Assembly: GCF_023278565.1 (NCBI RefSeq)
Contig: NC_064673.1
Location: 2,108,001-2,172,000, forward strand
Direction: 5' to 3'
Source: Colletotrichum lupini
Lineage: Eukaryota > Ascomycota > Sordariomycetes > Glomerellales > Glomerellaceae
Length of the DNA stretch: 64,000 bases
This document shows, one piece after another, positions 23,861-35,664 of this stretch. The notes below the pieces were generated by a model. The model worked only from the letters and a program-made list of their open reading frames with translations, was not told where the DNA came from and searched no databases. Made by a program: the position numbers and the translations under genes. Position 1 is the first letter of the stretch. The number at the start of each line of letters is the position of its first letter.

Positions 23861-25218
23861 AATGCCGCTATTACTCGTGTGCCAGGACTCGTAGTATAGA
23901 TGTAGTGAAGAGAGTAAGAGAACTTGATGTGTAGTGTGATAAGATCAGTTCACACAACGAGCAGGCGCTAGATAGAATATAGAGATCACGTATATCAAGA
24001 TGAGAGTTAGGCACCACACGGCCAAATACAAGGTGATGTTTCCCGCGTAAATCGCATCCTGCCGTACTTGTGACAACCTCAGTGGACTGTATCTTCTCCA
24101 AAAGATACTTCGTTTATCTTAATCCACTATTCCCGATCTCGAAATCCACTCCTATTTGCGATTCTCATCATCTGACCCTTGCCCGCTATCGCATACTGGC
24201 GTAAGCAGACCCCAGATCCTACAGTTCGTGAAAAGAATGCGCTTTACTGAACACGACTGAGCCCAATTCGCCTGGAGAAATAGTGGATCTATGGATTCTT
24301 GTACCGCCATTGCTACCAAGGGTTCAGTTCGTTCAGGACCGCGTGGATCCTGGTCCGTTGCTTTGTCGATCACTCACTAGCTCCCGCTCGTACCTCGTTC
24401 TCGTTATCGCACCCTCCGCAATGAACGTGCGACAACGACAACGACAACGAACGTACACCACAGAGTCAATATTCGACCAAACAGCATAGCCATCGTTTTA
24501 ATCTTTGACGCGTAACTTAACACTCGTAAGGAATGAAATATTTGATCAGCAAGATCGACATCTAGCCACTTACCGCAGTAGCTGCGTACCCCAACCACGA
24601 CTCAAGAACTGGGCTATGTCAGAAAAGGACCGTATTCTGGGACATTCCCATACCGAACCCCGTTGCCGGCCCACTACTTCTGCAATGATTAAGTTGCGGG
24701 ACGGAGTTGAGATCGAACTTGGTGACAGCTCCAGGCCCTCGGAATTTGAAACGAACGCCTGCTGCCCCAGGTGTCCGTCCGAGAGAAAGGTCCATGCAAC
24801 ATCAACCAGTAGCAATCCGTGGAATTACCCTTTCCCTTCTACATCTCCCTCGTTTTCGTACCTGTTCATGATTTGCTGGTTTCTCTAGGCAGCACTATCA
24901 CAGGTTTCTTAGCTTGTCGCTCAGGAGTGGCATGGGCTCTATTTCTGGCCGTAGGAATCAACCACTGTTCGAATTTAAGTTTAGCGACTTCAACTTCTAC
25001 GTCCCGTTGTGCAACTTCGCCATTTCTGAACTCAGCCTTGTAGATGGGCTTGCAACAATTGAAGGAGATTTGGCGGACCGCAACAGACTACGCGTTCGCG
25101 AAATTCAGGATCTTATTGTCCTGCAGTCTGCAGAAGATATATTTAGCTCAAAGAACCTCTATTCTTCCAAACTTTCTAGCAACAACGCCAAAAGCTCGTT
25201 GTATCGGCTCTCGTCAGC
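23861..25218. promoter_or_regulatory. Divergent promoter region between MFS transporter and P450
   Basis: 1,358 bp with no supported gene. A short ACAACG repeat lies at about 24431-24450. Frames of up to 127 codons show no motif. A shared promoter is inferred from the divergent layout. Confidence 0.45.
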
Positions 25219-26945
25219 ATGACAGTTCTACATAGCTTCTTGACCGCCATCACGGCATGCGCTGCTTTTGTAAGTTAATCAGAGTCGGACGAACCTATAC
25301 TGCTTGAGTTGACACCACACTAGATTGCAGTGTACACAGTATCATGCATCTTCTACAACCTTTTCCTCCATCCACTTCGGCACTACCCTGGGCCAATTTC
25401 CATGAGAGCGACAAGATGGGCTTTCTGTCACAGACTCATCAAGGGCGCCCTTCCTATGGACGTCTTGGAACTTCACAAGAAATACGGAGACGTAGTCCGC
25501 GTCGCTCCAGACGAACTGGCTTATTGCAACGTCAACGCTTGGAAAGATATCATGGGCCACCGGTCCGCAGGCTCGCCAACGTTCGAAAAAGCCCCAAAAT
25601 TCTACCGCCCGACGGCAGAGCAGCCCATCAACATCGTCAACACTAACGGCGCGGAGCACGCGATGCTAAGACGGCAACTATCACACGGCTTTAGCGAGCG
25701 AAGTCTTCGCGACCAGAAGCCCCTGATCATGAAGTACGTGGATCTCATGATCCAGCGCCTGCACGAGCATTGTTCCGGCGAAGAACCCGTTGACTTGATG
25801 TCGTGGTATAACTTTACGACGTTTGATATTATTGGGGATCTGGCGTTTGGTGAACCGTTTGGGTGCTTGGAGAAGTCGGAGTACCACCCGTGGGTGAAGG
25901 CTATCTTCCAGTCGGCTCGCCTTGGGGTATTCGCGCAGACCGCAGGTCATTTTCCCTTCCTGAAGAAGGTCATCTTCACGCTTTTGGCGACGAAAGCGGC
26001 GAAGAAGGCTAGAGGCGAGAATTTGGCTAGGGCCAAGGCCAAGTTGGAGAGGCGTATGGAGCTCGGCAAGAAGGAGGGTGGCAGGCCTGATTTGATTGAG
26101 GGCTTGTTGAAGAAGAAGGACGAACTGGTAATCGTCATCTCGTCATTTTCAGTACCTTGCCAGACTATCATCTCTCTAATTACTGGTCAAACAGAATATC
26201 TCGTTCGAGACGCTTGCGGCAAACAGCAACACGCTCATCATTGGGGGTTCTGAAACGACAGCGACATTACTGGCCGGAGTTACCTACTACCTCCTCACGA
26301 ATAGGGATTGTCTGGCCAAACTTACGGATGAAGTACGATCATCTTTCAAGACGGAAGAGGAGATCGATCTAGTATCTGTCAACAAGCTGACCTACATGCT
26401 CGCTTGCCTGGATGAAGCGCTCAGAGTCTACCCTCCAGTCTCCATGGGCCTCCCAAGAGTCACACCCAAGGGTGGAGCGACTATCTGCGGAAATTTCGTG
26501 CCTGAGAACGTGAGTAAGTCTCTCATACTTGGCCTGCATGGAATTACTGACGATACTGCCACTAGACTATTGTTGCGATTCACCAGTGGGCCATAAACCA
26601 CAACGAGCAGTACTTCAAAGACCCGTACGGATTTCACCCCGAGAGATTCATGGGAGATGAGAAATTCGCATCGGATAACAGGGAAGCTTTCCAACCTTTC
26701 CACATCGGCTCACGGAATTGCTTGGGGCGGAAGTGAGTGTCGTCGTCCAACTGATTTCATGGGAATGTGTCGCTAACCGCTGCAGTCTGGCCTATGTTGA
26801 AATGAGACTCATTCTGGCTCGCCTAATTTGGAACTTTGACATTGAAATTGACGAGGACTACAAAGACTGGGCCAAGAAGCAGCAGGTCTTTATCTTGTGG
26901 GATAAAGGCCCCTTGAAGGCGCGCTTGACACCAGTGGCTCGATAG
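25219..26945 (+). CDS. Cytochrome P450 monooxygenase (CYP65/isotrichodermin hydroxylase-like)
   Basis: Five exons, 25219-25269, 25324-26127, 26195-26509, 26566-26732 and 26786-26945, with introns of 54, 67, 56 and 53 nt, give 498 residues. An N-terminal membrane anchor precedes HPLRHYPGP; the I-helix oxygen-binding motif is GGSETTATLLAG; the K-helix is EALR; FHPERF is the meander; the haem loop is FHIGSRNCLGRN with Cys near residue 441. All are intact, so a functional ER-bound enzyme is expected. The overall pattern resembles the CYP65 group that hydroxylates fungal terpenoids or foreign compounds; the substrate is unknown. The divergent MFS gene suggests oxidation coupled to export, an inference. 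No polyketide, peptide or terpene synthase gene is present in the window. Confidence 0.92.
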
Positions 26946-27340
26946 AGGGCACGACTCGGATCTTCTTCCGTCGAGGGACTGTAGGTATATATAAGGTCGG
27001 GCGGGTCAATTCTGTACGTCGGGAATAGAAAGTAGCATTAGAGATTGCCTGTTCTCTTTGTAAATCCCAAAAATCCTCCTCCGAAACCTTGTTCTAGCGT
27101 CGTAATGATCCTTCGGCGACAAGTTTGTCTCGTCACTTACACCCACCGCTTGAACTGGTGCTTATGTCAGCACAGATCTTTCGTGAAATTACGCTTACCA
27201 GCTCATCCCTGATGTTTTCCTCAACTCAACGCGGCGTGACCATCGTAAAGCGGCCGTCATCAATCCGCGCAAGTCCTCAATCTAAGCACAGAAGAAAGTC
27301 ACCCGGCTCTGCTATCATTGAGTCATCTCAAAAGGTTGTC

Positions 27341-28136
27341 ATGTCTGCCTCAGCAAGAACTTGGCGCGACAGCGCGTACCTCGTCATCTCTGGCATACAG
27401 CTGACGGCGATGCTTTGTGAGTCCAACCTCTATCGCTTTGCGTCAATTGATATTGTGATCTGTCTATATGCTATCATGTATTTATTGAAACTTGTCGGCG
27501 GCAGAGTGGCGTCGTGACTAAGGATTCTGGTTTCTGGAGCGTCTCGGGTCTTTCAGCAGCCTTCACGACCTCTCACCCATAGAAGCCAGAGCTGACCATC
27601 CTCGCATCAGTGGTTGACCTCGTCCCATTCTACCCATCAGCTCTCTACGCGGCACCCTCATCCCCATTACACTTCCTCCAAGTCCTCCGCGGCTTCTACA
27701 TCTCCACGTACAACGACCCCTTCTTCACCGCGTCTCACGAGAACCTCCCCTCGTGGTTCAAGCTCTTCACCTATATCGAGATCGTCTACCAGCTGCCCAT
27801 GGCTGCCTGGATGGTCTACAGGTTCTCGAGAAACACTGGCACAACTGCCGGATTCGAACTCGCTGTGCTCGTCTTCTGCGTCGAGTGCGCTCTCACGACG
27901 TTGACCTGCATCTACGACGTCTTCCACTGGGATCCTGCCGTGTACAGCCAGGCTCAGAAGAACGTCTTTGTCTTCAACCTCTACGGCCCATGGGCGGTCA
28001 TCCGTAAGTGCAATCGACATTTGCGATCAATCTTCAAATTAAGCTGATCTCAAAAGCGGCGCTGATGGGACTGGACATGTGGCTGCGCATTTTGAAGCGG
28101 GTGAACACCGCAGACAGCACCAAGAAGTTGCAGTAA
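27341..28136 (+). CDS. EXPERA-domain membrane protein (TMEM97/EBP-like)
   Basis: Exons 27341-27416, 27611-28003 and 28057-28136, with introns of 194 and 53 nt, give 182 residues. Four membrane segments are visible, beginning with YLVISGIQLTAMLLVDLVP; SWFKLFTYIEIVYQLP and TCIYDVFHW match the EXPERA domain shared by TMEM97 (sigma-2 receptor), TM6SF and the sterol isomerase EBP. The acidic residues in VDLVPFYP and IEIVYQ are the family's membrane-embedded ligand-site candidates. The protein ends with basic residues (LKRVNTADSTKKLQ) typical of ER proteins. A role in sterol handling is plausible from the family only. The first intron is unusually long for this window. The gene is convergent with the next one. 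Confidence 0.85.
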
Positions 28137-28430
28137 GAGGAGTTCGCTGGGTCTCCATTGGAGCAGGTATTGGTTCCATTAACATATCGCTACAAATCCT
28201 GCTCCCGTCAGCCCGCGCGTGCGCGGATCCAGATGATCGATTCCAAAACTCCATTTCCCCAGTCCAAGTGGGCAGGTCAAGGCCATCCCAGTTTAATTCG
28301 TCCATCAAAATAAAACTCCCCTCATCCATCATAAAAGCCTCTCAAAGAGGGGGGCGACTAGCAGATATACATGAATCGGATCAAATCGTACAGATTTCTC
28401 GTGACGCGAACGCTTTGTTGGTGCTTTCTT

Positions 28431-29429
28431 TCAATCCATCCTCTTGGCCGCTTTGGAGTAGCCCCAACCGTTGCCAACGCCGTTGAGACCGTTGAGACCG
28501 TAACCGAGTGGCGTCGCGCCGCCCATGCCTCTTCCGCGTACCCTCTTGGGCAGGACGACTCCAAAAAAGTACGTTGACGCGACGAGCACGCCTGCCATGA
28601 AGGAGGTGATGATGTAGAAGACGGTGCTCGCGTAGACGTGTCCGCCCATACCCTGCCACTCGACGTGGCCCTCCGACTTTGGCAGGTTCGGCGTCGGAAA
28701 CCATCTAACAGACAACCGTAGCGGCAACGGATCACCAATCACAAGTCTCTTTGTGTATATCCCGTCCATATGGCTCAATGGACTCGTGCTATACGCCGTT
28801 CCGGAATCGAGGACACCCGAGTCGTGAGGTCGGGTGTGGTGCTTCGGCATGCTGTGCAGGAGCACGTTCATGTGCGTGCTAACGTGCAAGTGGCTCAGCT
28901 GGAGGGTGCCGGCGAGGGCGAAGACGAGAGGAATGTATTCTTGCACGTAGGGCTTCTCGCCGACGGTCTCAACGTGAGGCGCGGGTCGGGCTGGGAGACG
29001 GCAGGCGAGAGGTGCGTCGTTGTGGATGAAGAACTCGAGGAGGTGGAAGAAGGGGTCGGAGACCATGGGGATGGTGCAATTGACTTCGCCCTCGTGGCCG
29101 TATTGGAACTCGAGGGGCTTGTTGGTTTCTTCGCAGGAGGGGAAGGGGATCCATTCGATTTCGTGGTTGGAGTTTTCAATATGTTCGCCTGTTTCGCTGA
29201 AGAGGCATTAGCTAGAGCTCGAGCTATAGTCTAAAGGCAGTGGAGACGAAGCTCTTGATGATGAATAGGAACGGCTAAGGGGAGATACTCACGAGCTACG
29301 GTTCATGCACTCCACGTGGATGGGTGCGCCGTAGTGGTACGAAGGGAGACCATCCTCGGGATGCGCAGCGAGGACGCCGGAAGCGCAAAGAGCGACAGCT
29401 CCCAGGAGTAATTGCGCGAGGGACGCCAT
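28431..29429 (-). CDS. Unknown fungal single-pass membrane protein with signal peptide
   Basis: Exons 29429-29293 and 29196-28431, with a 96-nt intron, give 300 residues. I do not recognise a named family. The order is: signal peptide (MASLAQLLLGAVALCASGVLA), a lumenal/extracellular domain with four cysteines (HVECMN, PSCEE, VNCTIP, LACRLP) and N-glycosylation sites, hydrophobic stretches at IPLVFALAGTLQLSHL and at YASTVFYIITSFMAGVLVA, then a basic, Gly-rich cytosolic tail (LPKRVRGRGMGG). The downstream ATG at 29429 is chosen because it starts a clean signal peptide. The protein may be a secretory-pathway membrane component. The gene ends 294 bp from the end of the EXPERA gene. Confidence 0.72.
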
Positions 29430-29843
29430 AATGTGTGTGCGCGGATGGAATAGTCGGTGATCGTGCAAGCGGCAAGATGGAGAAAGGGTCCTAGCAGATC
29501 GGCCGGGGCATTTCCTTGACTCGGGGTTATGCGCGACGGGGGTGGGAGCTATTCCGGGCCAGCTTTCCCCGGAGTTCGACTGTGGTTCGCAACCAATTTG
29601 ACAGCTGTCGCCGAAGCTCTGCGCTGAGGCTAGAGGCTGATAAGCGATAAGGCGATCCACTCTTCAGTGAGAGTCACGTGTCAGCAACATCTCGTTCCAT
29701 TGCGTCACAGTCAATTAAGTATGGAAACTGAGGTAATTACTACTTTGCTACAGAATAATCCGCAGATATCGATCTCGTTCAGCTACTATATCCTTGCTAG
29801 CATTGACTTAGATCTTCAGGTACAGCGCGTTTCAAGGGTGAGG

Positions 29844-31038
29844 TCAAGCTCGGAACCCTTGTGCTAACCATGCCAAACTAGCTAAGGTGGATTGCAGCTG
29901 GCGAAGCTGCTGTTGAGCTTCATCCAGGCTCTGTATGAGTCCCCCGACATCAATGCACCTCGGGGTATCTCTTTGCAGCATGGTTTCTTCCGCGTAAACG
30001 GCCACTGGCGGACTTCTACTTTGCCATGAATTCTTCTGATTTCCAAGTTGGTCGCCCATGTTGAGGGGAAAAGACGTTTCTTTGGACCCTACGCACAAGA
30101 GTTTCTTCGAATATGATTGAGGAACGAACGCGGTTATCTTAATTCTCAGCGAGAACTCGGAGGCGAGTTCAGAGGATCCGAGTGGAATGAGCCTGGTCGT
30201 TTGAATGTCGAAGCTAGCAAGCGAAAGATCGTGCAGAGGCTCATCCGCAAGCGATAAGTCCAGGTCTTTGAGACCCTGGGGTTCGCTCTGATGTCCTGCA
30301 TGGAAAATCCCCATTTCGAGCCTTCTCTCCATAGGCCTCGGGACTATGGTATCCATGACACCAAGTCTTTGGATGAGAGGGTCTACTGCACCAAAATGGC
30401 AATTGGTGGTTGACAGTGAGGTCGAGTTCGCCTTTCTCCTGGGGGTTTCGGGCCAACGGGATCTCTCGGGGAGGCTCTTTTCCAGCCTTGCAGTCCAATG
30501 TGTCATCTCTAGGGATATAGCACACGGAGGTAACAGGAAGGTCGAAAGCGAACTATTTAGCCGTAGGCTTTCGCAACTCGTATTGCGTAAAGGGACCTGT
30601 GGTCTACTGAACGTCAGGTCGCCTGCCACGGTTGAGCTTCTCTGGTGCACATCGCAGCTTCGAAGGATAGTTTGTTTTCCTTTCCGCGTTTTAGTCTGCC
30701 GTGTAGTCTTTCCTCGGCATTTTTCGACTTTGCTCCCAGGTTTCAAGGACGTCGCTTGGAATCTTCTTGTGTGGTACTTAAACCACTCCCACCTCACAAA
30801 CCTGCGCTTGTACATCCTCTCACTGGCAAGGGCATTTCGAATTAGAAGGATATTACGGTTTGGAACTAACACAAATGACTCACCTAGCAACAAAGGAATG
30901 ACTAGCTGACATCTCGTCAACCACCTTTCCAAGACTTAAGTTCTTCAGCATGTATAGGCTGTAGAGAATTTGCTTTCTGTCTTCCCAGTCGCTTTCACGT
31001 GGTGGCATGAGCCCGCTTCGTTTAGGATATGATGCCAT
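29844..31038 (-). CDS. Clr5-domain protein, copy A
   Basis: Exons 31038-30891 and 30829-29844, with a 61-nt intron, give 377 residues. The Clr5 domain (an N-terminal helix pair named for a fission-yeast silencing factor and expanded in filamentous fungi) is split by the intron: WEDRKQILYSLYMLKNLSL in exon 1, then SERMYKRRFVRWEWFKY in exon 2. The rest is rich in Ser, Arg and Lys and has no motif I know; it ends in a short leucine/glutamine helix (LDEAQQQLRQLQ). The function of these proteins is mostly unknown; nuclear DNA-related roles are suspected. The long second exon has unremarkable amino-acid character, so the region beyond the domain is less certain. Copy B follows upstream on the same strand. 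Confidence 0.65.
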
Positions 31039-32035
31039 AGCATGGATATATAATCTGAAAGACGTGATGTGTATTGATATTGATGAAGACACTTTTTAGC
31101 TGGTCTTCCAACTAGGGTTCGGAACGCCATATACGAGAACCTGAAATCCTTGTGCTGGTTATTTCATTCATATACCTTCTCCTCAAATAATTCTATTCCC
31201 AGATCATGAAGGGTGATTAGCCACTGAAAGAATGGGCATGGCGTGTCTTGCCCACTGCGGCTTTCCGATTCGCACATGTGGTGTATGCCTTGGCCGAAAA
31301 GTGACGAGTTCTACGTAAAGCACCTCATCATACTCTCGGATGTACGCATTAATTGGTTGACTGTCCACTCCATTTTCACTCCATTGAAACGAATTGAAGC
31401 AAGCCGCAGCAACTGCAATGCATCTAAAAAGCCCACGCATCAATACCTGCGGCTCAGGTGAGAGATGACTGGCCACACATGGCTTTGCCGGATTGGTTCG
31501 CATAAATCAAACCCAGCCCATCCGCCGGGACTGAAAAGGACCTTTTATGCAGAAACGCCTTACGTTATAGCAAGCACAGCACCTGCTGCGCGAGGGCGGC
31601 TCTAGATCATGTTTTGGGGGGGTTGGGCTCTCCCACTTCCCTCAACATAGAACTCTGCCGCTCACCTCTCTGCAAGTTTCTCCCCATATGTCGAAGTCCC
31701 AGATTCTCTGTCTCTGGGCACACTTCATGAAGATCAAATTCCAGGCCGCGCAGGAGAGCTTTCTTGAGTCCTTGTCATTCCATTCAGAGAGGTTCCAGGC
31801 TTGAGGATGCCTCGGGCTCCCCGCTGCAGAGTAAGGCCGCTTTTGCAGCAGGCTACCCGAAAGGACATGAAAAGGTGTCCTTTAATAAAACAGTTGTAGT
31901 TTGAGTTGTAATTCATGCCTCATGTTGTCATGACGAGATTCACTGAAACTCAAATATTATTTGTCATGGAGTTTTGGTGCCTTTGGGCAGACGTTTACTT
32001 CAGGTACTCAGTTACATTATACACACAGGAAAAGC
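31039..32035. other. Intergenic between the two Clr5 genes
   Basis: About 1 kb. Short frames only; nothing recognised. It should include the promoter of copy A. Confidence 0.4.
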
Positions 32036-33974
32036 TCAATCAAAGAAAGAAGGTAGCTCCGCGTGCTCTCTCAACATTGCTTCCCAGCAAGCCGAGTTTC
32101 TGATGCATCGCTTGTGCTTCTCAGCCTGCTCCGGCTTTCCTGCTTCTGTCCAGAACTCAACCAATTGAAGACGGTAAAGCACAACCCTCCATCCCAGCAA
32201 CTCTTCCCAGGTCTCGTCCATGGTTATCGCACACCTAAACCGTAAAATGCAGCCTTCCAGATTTTCCGCCCACTCTTCGTCGTTGCCAACCTTGTCGAAG
32301 AATCTGCAAAGCTCGTACATGACCTCTCCACAAATCCAGAGCAGCCAAGGCTCCCAAAGCCGCCATTCTTTGTCGATAGCAACGGTTGCGATACTCTCCA
32401 GGAGTCTATTGCAACGACTCACGAACTGATTGCCGGTCTCAATTGACCGCAGAAGCTCAATCTTCCAGAGTTCATACTCGATGATGTTGGGCGACTGGAG
32501 CTGGCCTTGATGTGAGGCGGCGAGTATCTGCATGTTGTCGAGAGCAGTGATGATTCGTCCTACCTCCTGTGTATCTGGAGTGCTTCCAGTAGCATTGATC
32601 GCCTCCACATGCCGTTCGATGCTATCAAATGTGTCGCGCCCCTGGATTTCTTCGTAAGCATCGGCGACGACCCGGTAGAGTTGTGATAAGCAGCCTCGAG
32701 CTTGATCGAAGTCCATGGCTGTGAGCTGACCCATCGCCTGCACCGCGTTTGCGATTGGGCTATCGCCTTTTTGAAACTCTCCAAACAAACTGTGCAGATA
32801 CAGAAAGTATTTGTTGAGAAAAGGAACCTCGTTTTTGAACTCATAGAATATGGAGGGTATATCCAAGAGCAAGGTCGCGTATATAGTGATGTCGCTCTTC
32901 CTGACAAAATCTCCGAGGTCCCAAAACATGTGGCTCAGTACGGGGAATCCACTGTCGGGATCGCCAGAAGCGAAGTGCTCCAGGCCGACGGCGACCTGAG
33001 AAGTGAGTTCTTGTCCGAAGACTGGCAGACGACCAACGCGATTCAGCTGGCGCCACTCCACGTCTTCTTTCGAGGATCTGAAGATGAGACTTTTAACCCA
33101 GTGCAGGAGCTTTTCACAAAGCCCGCATGTTCGAGCAGAGATCTCAGCAAGCAGGCTACTAGTGCTGTTGATGGGTGGCCGGCGTTGCTGTCGTGCTGTC
33201 TTCTTGTTGGGGGTTACTGGGCTCTTGCCGTCCCGACGAAGCTGCCGAGCAGACTCGGTATCATTTTTCCTCCAATTCCACTTCTCTAGGCAACGCCTTT
33301 TGCATTGCCTTGCACTAGAGAAATTAGACCTTTGCAACAGCGCAGGTGACCTTCACTTACGTCACACAGAAGTTGAATTGTTCACGCAAGATCTTCACGG
33401 TATCCTGCATCGTGAAGCTTTCTTCCATGTATAGCCGTTTGATGTCCTTCTTGAGACGTTCCCACTCTTCATTGGTTACAGATGGAGATCTTTTCGGGGA
33501 GGCTGAGCTCGTAGCCGACCTAGCAAGAGAATTTGGTCGGGGACTCAGGAATGCTGGAGTACCAGGGAGGAGAGGTGATATGTCGATGGGACCAGCTGGT
33601 CCATCAGTCAGAATACCCCACGATGGCTGGGGAAAATCTCTTCCGAGTGTTGACTGCAAGACATCCATGCTGAATGGCGTCGTTGACGGGCTCCCAGTTC
33701 TGTCGGTGGGAGGCCTAAGCATTGGTGACGAGGTGGGCGAGGGTTGAACTGCAAAGGGGTCTGCAGGCAGGAAGCCGAGCATTGCTGAATCAGAGAAGCC
33801 GTTGTGAGATGTAGAAAATACTGTCATTTCAGCCGCATCGGGTGTTGAAACAAGGATATCAGGAAATGGCGAAGTGGTAAACGGAATGGAGTCGGGCATT
33901 TCTTCATCATCGATGGCATTCAGCCTTACGATGGAGGGATTTGCGCCGTAATTTGGGAGGAAGAAAGAATCCAT
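32036..33974 (-). CDS. Clr5-domain protein, copy B
   Basis: Exons 33974-33361 and 33308-32036, with a 52-nt GT-AG intron, give 628 residues. A Ser/Pro-rich N-terminal part precedes the Clr5 domain, which is again split by the intron: EEWERLKKDIKRLYMEE and KILREQFNFCVT, then QCKRRCLEKWNWRKN. The conserved Tyr before KRR is Cys here. The C-terminal half (about residues 290-628) is an all-helical, TPR-like region ending GKPEQAEKHKRCIRN. Intron position within the domain matches copy A, so the two are related by the conserved family gene structure. The domain is preceded by a long extension, whereas copy A starts almost directly with it. Function unknown. Confidence 0.82.
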
Positions 33975-35664
33975 GGTGCGAGAATGACTTCGCTCCAGGT
34001 TTATGATAACATCTCCATGATAACATCTTCACGGGGAGGAAGAGTCTGAGGTTAAGTACATTTGAAAAACCAGCCCTTGGTGGATCATCTTGTGAACTTA
34101 CGGTCTTTTTACGAAGACACGAACACATGGCAAATACTGGATAGCTTGAACGATTCTGTACTAGGTGGAACGGCGCGTCAATGAATGAGATATCTCCAAG
34201 TATTCGCAGGTCCTTTTAGCTGTTCTTGTTTCGGACACTCTAGGGTTCGAGAAATGAACATGGTCTGATTGGGCAATGTAGTCAAGGGCGCCCGTTGCTG
34301 TCTGTCCGATTCTAAAAAGACCGCTGGTGCTAGAGACAGGTACTTTTAGATCAAGCACCGGACGCACTAGATTCCCAGCTGGGCAACTATGTCGTGTTCT
34401 CAGTTGATGCGCAGAATGCAGCGGCAGTGGAGCCTCTGCCGTGAGCGTGCATTGCTGTTGGTAGCCCAGTGCGATTCAATTCCGTCACGAGAGCCAGGTT
34501 GGATGGGATTGGGCATCCGTCACCGCCGTTTTCCCCGCGCAGAGCACAGCGTTCATGTGCCACAAGCTCCTGTGTGATTTCTTATAAAACTCTTGCCTAA
34601 AAGATCACTTCAAAGATGCCATCTAAGCCCACTTACCTAGTGCCATCGTCGTGGCGCGGGTAAGGCAAGGTACATTGGACATGGGATCAGAGCCCAAGGA
34701 TCCAATCTGAGGCCAAGCAAACTTAAGGAAGCAATTACCACATTGGTCTCATTTTCACGACGTCCTGCCCCCTGCCCCCTAGGCCCATACCCCCCATGTT
34801 CGCCTGACTGAAACGAAGCCACTCTCTTCGCCGAAATATAGCCGTATCCCCAAGCTGAGGTACGTCATCGGGTTAGCCATATATGGCTGCCACGGTTGAT
34901 AAGAAGTATAAAGTGCCTAAAGTCCTGAGTGTCCCTGCAAAGTTTGCCTCTAAAGAGCATCACCCATTGAGATACAGCGAACAGAATCAATACAGCTAAA
35001 ACGCCGTGAGAAAATGTATAATAGTTGGTATTGGTACATGTACTAGGCAAAGGTTCCACATGAGAACTTCATAGTAAGCATGCTCTTATGGCTTGGCGAA
35101 TGGATATGTTCACTATATTTATCGGAGGTATTTTCTGTATATGAATCTTGACTTCTAATTCAACGAATTTACTACACGCGGACGCTTTAGAGAGCCATGT
35201 CCAAATTGTAAAGGCCCGATGGAAGCGGGGATTACAGTCAAGGTGTTCAGACAGATCAGTTAACGCGGGCTACACACCTTGAAGGCCAGACTCAAGCAGG
35301 CTTGGCATGCCTCACCGCCTGCAAGGAATTATTACCTAACATTCGCGATGCCTACGAGGCTCCTAGGTACCAATGCCCGATAATCAGCCATATATGATTA
35401 CCAAGAACACCATATCCGGTCCTTTTCAATACTGACTTCCATTAATGACTGAAGCATACTTTGTATCCTGGTTTCAAGATAAAATTCACGATCACAAGTG
35501 ATAAGTTGCGCTTCCGTGTTTCCAAGTGAGGTACCAACATAACATGAAGTGCAAACTCATGTGTCAAGTAGGTCCTTGGGTATCAACAGTCAACTTTGGA
35601 GTGTACAACTGGGGTACGTTCGCAATGTAGATAGTATAGTCATTCCTATTCTATTTTGTGGCTT
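33975..35664. other. Intergenic, 1.7 kb, no gene seen
   Basis: Only short frames, none with motifs. AT content rises to the right. Holds the promoter of Clr5 copy B and the 3' end of the amine oxidase. Confidence 0.4.

Noticed and set aside
28770..29234. Plus-strand frame of 154 codons
   Set aside because: Antisense to the membrane protein gene; its Glu/Gly/Val composition is typical of a shadow.
32702..33434. Plus-strand frames of 195 and 143 codons
   Set aside because: Antisense to Clr5 copy B, whose minus-strand exons join correctly.
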